From Candidatus Zixiibacteriota bacterium (lineage in GTDB: Bacteria; Zixibacteria; MSB-5A5; JAABVY01; JAHJOQ01): DNA of 10,289 nt. Position 1 is the stretch's first letter, and each line of letters begins with the position of its first letter. Position numbers and translations under genes: made by a program. A model generated the notes under the pieces. The model was not told the origin of the DNA. It saw only the letters and a list, made by a program, of their open reading frames with translations, and ran no database searches. The stretch lies in contig JAJRZO010000334.1 in assembly GCA_024275215.1 (NCBI GenBank), forward strand, positions 1 through 10,289, read 5' to 3'. This document shows, one piece after another, positions 6,044-10,289 of this stretch.

Positions 6044-6658
6044 ATGAGCGAAACGGTGATGGTTTCCAGTAAAATACATGAAGAAATCAGAGAATTGACG
6101 CAGTCTGTCGACCGCATGGCCGAAGCTTTCAGAACCCTCCAAAGTCCGATTGAGGAATCGCGAAAGCAGGTGCCGGAAGCCACGATGCAGCTCGAACGAA
6201 TAAACAAACAGACTGAAGAGGCCACACACCGTGTACTCGATATGGTAGAACAGATCACGAATGACGCAGGGAATATGATTCAGGATTTGAAGGCTTTGCG
6301 CAAGGCTCTGCCCGCGACATATTTCAAGAATCGTTCAAAGGTCAGAGATGTGTTCGAGCATATGGAGAAAGTAGCATCGTCAAGTCAGGAAAATGCCTTC
6401 GCGATTATGGATACTTTGCAGTTTCAGGACATTACCGCTCAGCAGATGGATCACACTGCGCATCTGCTCGATGAGGTTGAGACGAAGCTTCACAGCATCA
6501 AGGGGCTTTTCGGTGAAGAGATATCCGATGAGCAGGAAGAAATGGTAATATCAAAGAAGCGGGCTTTCGATCCTAATGCTCGATATCAGGATTCATCAGA
6601 AAGCCAGCTCCAGGTGGACAAGCTCATCGAGAGTGCCAGGAATGGCCTGCAGAAATGA
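6044..6658 (+). CDS. cheZ: CheZ-family CheY-P phosphatase (divergent)
   Basis: A 204-residue, highly helical protein. The decisive motif is LQFQDITAQQ, in which D129 and Q133 keep the spacing of the E. coli CheZ catalytic Asp143 and Gln147 (DFQDLTGQ). The motif lies in a long helix (IMDTLQFQDITAQQMDHTA) as in the CheZ four-helix bundle; the helices before it (about 8-90) would form the rest of the hairpin. The C-terminal helix QVDKLIESARNGLQK resembles the CheY-binding tail of CheZ (QVDDLL...). The two are joined by a flexible, acidic linker (about 155-188). Start: AAGGAG at 6031-6036, seven bases upstream. Position directly after cheY and before cheA supports the role. Outside the motif and tail the similarity to proteobacterial CheZ is low by eye. 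Confidence 0.85.
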   Translation: MSETVMVSSKIHEEIRELTQSVDRMAEAFRTLQSPIEESRKQVPEATMQLERINKQTEEATHRVLDMVEQITNDAGNMIQDLKALRKALPATYFKNRSKVRDVFEHMEKVASSSQENAFAIMDTLQFQDITAQQMDHTAHLLDEVETKLHSIKGLFGEEISDEQEEMVISKKRAFDPNARYQDSSESQLQVDKLIESARNGLQK

Positions 6659-6687
6659 ATTGCTGATGACTGCTGAGCTGTCTTTCC

Positions 6688-6693
6688 AGGAGG
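6688..6693 (+). promoter_or_regulatory. Strong Shine-Dalgarno fixing the cheA start
   Basis: A perfect AGGAGG lies six bases before ATG 6700. The in-frame GTG at 6697 is only three bases away, so the ATG is preferred. Confidence 0.75.
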
Positions 6694-6699
6694 TGGGTG

Positions 6700-8490
6700 A
6701 TGGCTGACGATTTTGCCTTGGATGAAATGCAGGCTATTGTCGATGAGTTCATGGTAGAAGCCGATGAACTTATGTCACAACTTGATGCGGATCTTGTCAC
6801 AATAGAAAAGACTCCGGATGACCTCGAACTGCTAAACAGGATATTTCGATCTGCGCATACGATAAAAGGAACTTCCGGATTCCTCGGGTTTACCAATCTG
6901 TCAAGCCTGACTCACCACATGGAGGATGTTCTCAATCGTCTTCGAAAAAGTGAACTGACTCTATCGGCTGATTTGATGGATGTCCTTCTCGAAAGTGTTG
7001 ACATTCTGAAAGAAATGCTCGCAGATATTGCGAATGAAGGTCATGAAGTAGATCGTGATCTGACTGATATTCTGGCGAAACTTGAGAGTGTGCAGGGGGA
7101 AGCAGAACCACCCTCTCAGGATAAACACGAAGACAAACCTGATTCACCCAAAGCGGTTTCGTCAAAAACGAAGAAGAAAATCCCCGAGGAAACGACAGAA
7201 CCTTTGTCGGATGACAATGCAAAGGTCACAGCACCCTCTCAGCCTCAGGAGAAGAAGACCGACGAAGTTCGCAAGAAAGAGTTTCTCGAAAGACGTAAAG
7301 CGGACAAGACGATCCGAGTCGATGTTCAGCGCCTAGATAGTCTGATGGACATGGTCGGCGAACTTGTGCTCGGCAGAAATGCGCTTGTACAGCTTGAACG
7401 TAAGATCGGTGCACGCTGGGAAGGTGAGGATGAGATCGAAAAACTGAATCAGGCGTCTACTCAGGTCAGTTTCATTACGACTGAGCTTCAGATGGCTGTG
7501 ATGCAACTGAGGATGCTTCCCGTTGGCAATGTTTTCAACAAATTTCCGCGAGTTGTCAGAGACCTCGCGAGAGATCAGGGTAAGAAAATCGATCTCAAGC
7601 TCATTGGTGAAGATACGGAACTCGATAAGACTGTGATTGAAGAGATAGGCGATCCACTCGTGCATCTTATCAGGAATTCGTGCGATCATGGGATTGAAAC
7701 CCCTGATGTGCGGAAGGAACTCGGAAAGCCGGAAAACGGCACAATCGAATTGACTGCTGCTCAGGAGGGATCTAATATCGTCATCACGATTTCCGATGAT
7801 GGTCGTGGCATTGATGTTGATCGAGTCGCCGAAAAAGCCATCGAAAAGGGTTTGGCAACGACCGATGAAATCGCTGCCATGTCTGATCGCGATATAATGA
7901 GATTCATATTCAACCCCGGATTCTCTACTGCTGCTGTTGTGACTGATGTATCTGGACGAGGTGTCGGTATGGATGTTGTCAGGACAAACATCGAGAAGCT
8001 GAACGGTACGATTGATATCGAGAGTGAGAAGAATCAGGGCACAAAAATGACAATCAAGCTTCCTCTGACTCTTGCGATCATTCAGGGACTTCTCGTGAAA
8101 TCGGGAGATGACATTTTCGTGATTCCGCTCTCGGCTGTGTCTGAAACTGTGAAGTTGAATCCCGATGCTGTCAGCTTCGTAAATAAAAAGGAAGTCATCA
8201 GGCTTCGGGATACGGTGCTGCCGGTTCTGAATTTGCGGGAGATACTTTTCACCGAGCCTTCATACGATGAACAGGAGACGTCGTATGTCGTCGTAGTCGG
8301 TTTCGCCGAAAAGAGGCTCGGACTGATTGTAGACGAACTTCTCGGCCAGGAAGAGGTTGTTATCAAATCGATGGGCGATTACCTCGGCAATACTCCCGGC
8401 ATCGCGGGCGCTACGATTATGGGCGACGGTCGGATTCGGCTGATTGTCGATGTCGGCGGACTTTTCAAACTCGTCAGTTCCTTGATGTAG
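6700..8490 (+). CDS. cheA: CheA chemotaxis histidine kinase
   Basis: A 596-residue cytoplasmic kinase that passes phosphate to CheY and CheB. P1/HPt: residues 1-130, phosphorylated His53 in RSAHTIKGTSGFLGF. Residues about 133-200 form a Pro/Glu/Lys/Ser-rich low-complexity linker where E. coli CheA carries the CheY-binding P2 domain; no P2 fold is evident. P3 dimerisation: about 203-265 (RLDSLMDMVGELVLGRNAL). P4 ATPase: N box HLIRNSCDHGIE (322-333), G1 DDGRGID (366-372), the GFSTA loop, G2 GRGVGMD (419-425). P5, the CheW-like coupling domain: about 455-596 (GLLVKSGDDIFVIPLSAV onward), complete to the end. All catalytic boxes look intact. The length is shorter than E. coli CheA (654), consistent with the absent P2. 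Start ATG 6700 follows AGGAGG. cheB begins three bases after the stop. Confidence 0.96.
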   Translation: MADDFALDEMQAIVDEFMVEADELMSQLDADLVTIEKTPDDLELLNRIFRSAHTIKGTSGFLGFTNLSSLTHHMEDVLNRLRKSELTLSADLMDVLLESVDILKEMLADIANEGHEVDRDLTDILAKLESVQGEAEPPSQDKHEDKPDSPKAVSSKTKKKIPEETTEPLSDDNAKVTAPSQPQEKKTDEVRKKEFLERRKADKTIRVDVQRLDSLMDMVGELVLGRNALVQLERKIGARWEGEDEIEKLNQASTQVSFITTELQMAVMQLRMLPVGNVFNKFPRVVRDLARDQGKKIDLKLIGEDTELDKTVIEEIGDPLVHLIRNSCDHGIETPDVRKELGKPENGTIELTAAQEGSNIVITISDDGRGIDVDRVAEKAIEKGLATTDEIAAMSDRDIMRFIFNPGFSTAAVVTDVSGRGVGMDVVRTNIEKLNGTIDIESEKNQGTKMTIKLPLTLAIIQGLLVKSGDDIFVIPLSAVSETVKLNPDAVSFVNKKEVIRLRDTVLPVLNLREILFTEPSYDEQETSYVVVVGFAEKRLGLIVDELLGQEEVVIKSMGDYLGNTPGIAGATIMGDGRIRLIVDVGGLFKLVSSLM

Positions 8491-8493
8491 ATT

Positions 8494-9600
8494 ATGTCAA
8501 TACCTGCCCAAAAAATAAATGTACTCGTCGTGGACGATTCTGCGTTCATGCGAAAAGCTATCTCAATGATGCTGGAGGAAGACTCTGACATCAAAGTCAT
8601 TGGTATGGCTGGTGATGGTCAGGAAGCTATCGAAAAAGTCGCAGAGCTAAAACCTGATCTGGTCACACTGGACATCGAAATGCCACGGATGGATGGTCTC
8701 ACTGCACTATCCATAATCATGAAAGAGAATCCAACGCCTGTGATGATGGTTTCATCGCTCACAGGTGATGGTGCAGAAGCCACTCTGGATGCACTCGAAC
8801 GAGGCGCGGTTGATTTTATTCCGAAGGAACTGTCGTTTGTTTCGCTGAATATCGTAAAGATCAAGAAAGATCTTATTGAAAAAGTAAAGCAGATTCATTC
8901 CCGTCGAAGGACTCTGATGGCGCAGTATGCACTTGGACTTCGAAGAAAACAGGAGAGGTCGGAATCAAAGAGATCTGTCGTTGCTCCTCTGCCACCTGTA
9001 TCGATGTCGTCGAAATTGCTTAATCATCGGGGAATCAAAGTCGTTGCGATAGGGATTTCGACAGGCGGCCCCCCAGCGCTTCAGACAGTAATCCCGGCAC
9101 TGCCGAGTGATTTGCCAACCGGTGTGCTTGTTGTTCAGCATATGCCGCCTACTTTTACGCGATCGCTCGCGAATCGTCTGGACGGGATGTCGAACCTGAA
9201 AGTCAAGGAAGCCGAGCATGGTGAGCCGATAGTCGCAGGATGCGTCTATATAGCTCCGGGCGACAAACACATGAAGGCGCACAAATGGGGAAAGAATACC
9301 GAGATCAAACTTGATAACGAGCCATCAGATACGTTGCACAAACCATCCGTCGATGTTATGATGAATTCCGTTGCGGAAACCTACGGTGGACAATCAGTAG
9401 GCGTGATAATGACTGGTATGGGTTCGGACGGTGTTGAAGGCATCGCTAATATGAAAGGCAAAGGCGCACAGGTGATCGCACAGAATGAACAATCGTGTGT
9501 GGTCTATGGGATGCCGCGCGCTGTAGTCGAAAGAAAACTTGCCGACAAAATCTCCCCTATTGAGAGAATCGCCTCTGACATAGTTTCATATTTCCGTTGA
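8494..9600 (+). CDS. cheB: CheB receptor methylesterase/deamidase with receiver domain
   Basis: A 368-residue two-domain CheB that removes methyl groups from, and deamidates, chemoreceptors when phosphorylated by CheA. Receiver: D14-D15 acidic pair, phosphoacceptor D60 in VTLDIEMPRMDGL, MMVSSLT switch region, FIPKE lysine loop. A charged, basic linker (about 130-180, RRKQERSESKR) connects to the esterase domain. Its catalytic triad is visible as S189 (GISTGGPPAL), H216 (VVQHMPP) and D312 (TGMGSDGVEG). The domain is complete and ends at the usual position. Only three bases separate it from cheA, and no purine-rich ribosome site precedes ATG 8494, so translation probably depends on ribosomes finishing cheA. 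There is no CheD gene nearby, so deamidation would fall to CheB or a distant CheD. Confidence 0.96.
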   Translation: MSIPAQKINVLVVDDSAFMRKAISMMLEEDSDIKVIGMAGDGQEAIEKVAELKPDLVTLDIEMPRMDGLTALSIIMKENPTPVMMVSSLTGDGAEATLDALERGAVDFIPKELSFVSLNIVKIKKDLIEKVKQIHSRRRTLMAQYALGLRRKQERSESKRSVVAPLPPVSMSSKLLNHRGIKVVAIGISTGGPPALQTVIPALPSDLPTGVLVVQHMPPTFTRSLANRLDGMSNLKVKEAEHGEPIVAGCVYIAPGDKHMKAHKWGKNTEIKLDNEPSDTLHKPSVDVMMNSVAETYGGQSVGVIMTGMGSDGVEGIANMKGKGAQVIAQNEQSCVVYGMPRAVVERKLADKISPIERIASDIVSYFR

Positions 9601-9646
9601 TGTTTTTGTTGATACAATTCGAGTTCTCCTGCTAAATACTATTACG

Positions 9647-10289
9647 ATGAGTAATGGTAAAATAGCGTCCGGTCAGGAGAAGCTTGAGGCGTATTCCGCC
9701 GCGTTCGGATCATTCAGTAAGACTATCGAACGGCTTGAAGCATCGTATGCTGATCTTGATGCCAGATTCAGCAGGCTCAATGATCAGCTTCAGGAAACGA
9801 ACCTGCAACTTCAGCAGGCGCTGACGGAAAAAGAGAATGCGCGATCTTTCCTCAATGATGTCCTGTCATCCGTGTCATCAGGCATTCTGGTTTATGATTG
9901 TCAGGGGCTGATCAGCCACGCGAACCCTGCAGCCTGTCGGCTTCTTGGAATCAAAGAAGAGGTTGCAGTAGGAAACAATCTGACAGCTCTCATTGCTTCG
10001 GATTCACGCTCGGATATTTCCGGCAGCACCACGATAGAAACGGGCGAGGAATTTCACAGTGAGGAGAAAATCCTGACTCTTTCAACGGGAACTGAAATAC
10101 CGATAGCTGTTTCTACATCCCTGATGAAGGATAGTGATGGTGAAATTGCCGGGGCAGTCGAAGTTTTTCATGATCTGACGAAGATACGTTTGCTCGAAAG
10201 CGAAATTGCGCGTGTAAAGGCCCTGGCTGCGCTTGGAGAGATCGCAGCGACTATCGCGCATGAAGTTCGTAACCCCCTTGGCGGCATCG
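9647..10289 (+). CDS. Soluble PAS sensor histidine kinase, N-terminal part (3' end outside window)
   Basis: The frame is open from ATG 9647 to the window edge, giving 214 residues. Residues 10-65 are a polar, heptad-like coiled coil (LEASYADLDARFSRL, then LNDQLQETNLQLQQAL). Residues about 68-180 form a PAS domain (FLNDVLSSVSSGILVYD, ISHANPAACRLLG, then VEVFHDLTKI before the kinase helix). The HisKA phosphoacceptor is H205 in IAHEVRNPLGGI. No membrane segment or signal peptide is seen, so it should be cytoplasmic. The HEVRNPLGGI box and soluble coiled-coil/PAS layout resemble NtrB/FlrB-type kinases, some of which act with sigma54 activators on flagellar genes; that link is inference. The ATPase domain lies beyond the window. 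No good Shine-Dalgarno precedes the start, so it is less certain than the reading frame. Confidence 0.85.
   Translation, partial: MSNGKIASGQEKLEAYSAAFGSFSKTIERLEASYADLDARFSRLNDQLQETNLQLQQALTEKENARSFLNDVLSSVSSGILVYDCQGLISHANPAACRLLGIKEEVAVGNNLTALIASDSRSDISGSTTIETGEEFHSEEKILTLSTGTEIPIAVSTSLMKDSDGEIAGAVEVFHDLTKIRLLESEIARVKALAALGEIAATIAHEVRNPLGGI

Noticed and set aside
7082..7336. Plus-strand 84-codon basic frame inside cheA
   Set aside because: It is an Arg/Lys/Pro-rich shift of the low-complexity CheA linker, with no start signal.
9609..9642. Possible promoter in the 46-base gap after cheB (TTGATA with AT-rich sequence downstream)
   Set aside because: At 17-base spacing the -10 match is only three of six, and the start codon would follow almost at once. 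The better TACTAT box is spaced too far away.
1..10289. Search for CRISPR arrays, tRNAs, insertion sequences and phage genes
   Set aside because: The window is almost fully occupied by coding sequence of signalling families, and no direct-repeat array, tRNA-like fold or transposase motif was seen by eye.

Overview
The window is a densely packed, single-strand (+) block of thirteen signal-transduction genes, the first and last cut by the window edges. Gaps between genes are at most about 46 bases, two gene pairs overlap, and I see no convincing internal terminator. The whole stretch therefore looks like one operon or a few tightly coupled ones. I see no tRNA, rRNA, CRISPR array, insertion sequence or phage gene. 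No stretch longer than 50 bases lacks a gene.

Layout: (1) positions 1-1152 encode a partner-switching module: the end of a SpoIIE/RsbU-type PP2C phosphatase, an RsbW-like anti-sigma kinase, and a STAS anti-sigma antagonist. (2) 1169-3079 encodes a 636-residue protein made almost wholly of HEAT repeats. (3) 3087-4102 encodes two adjacent NtrC-type receiver proteins, the second carrying a C-terminal SHOCT-like module. (4) 4136-5185 is a CheR methyltransferase with an Ala/Thr/Ser-rich tail. (5) 5219-9600 is a chemotaxis core: two CheY proteins, a divergent CheZ phosphatase, CheA and CheB. (6) 9647 to the end is the first 214 residues of a soluble PAS histidine kinase.

How they could work together: CheA (His53) would phosphorylate CheY and CheB. 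CheR and CheB would methylate and demethylate receptors encoded elsewhere. The CheZ homologue, which keeps the catalytic Asp and Gln, would dephosphorylate CheY. The close E. coli-type CheY plus CheZ point to flagellar-motor control. The partner switch, HEAT solenoid and two extra receivers form an accessory arm whose link to chemotaxis is inferred from synteny only. No CheW, chemoreceptor, CheD or sigma factor is encoded here.

Organism: moderate GC by eye (close to half), clear purine-rich Shine-Dalgarno sites before most genes, and this mix of families suggest a motile Gram-negative bacterium. A deltaproteobacterial or FCB-type lineage (for example candidate Zixibacteria) would fit. This is an impression from gene content, not a phylogenetic result.
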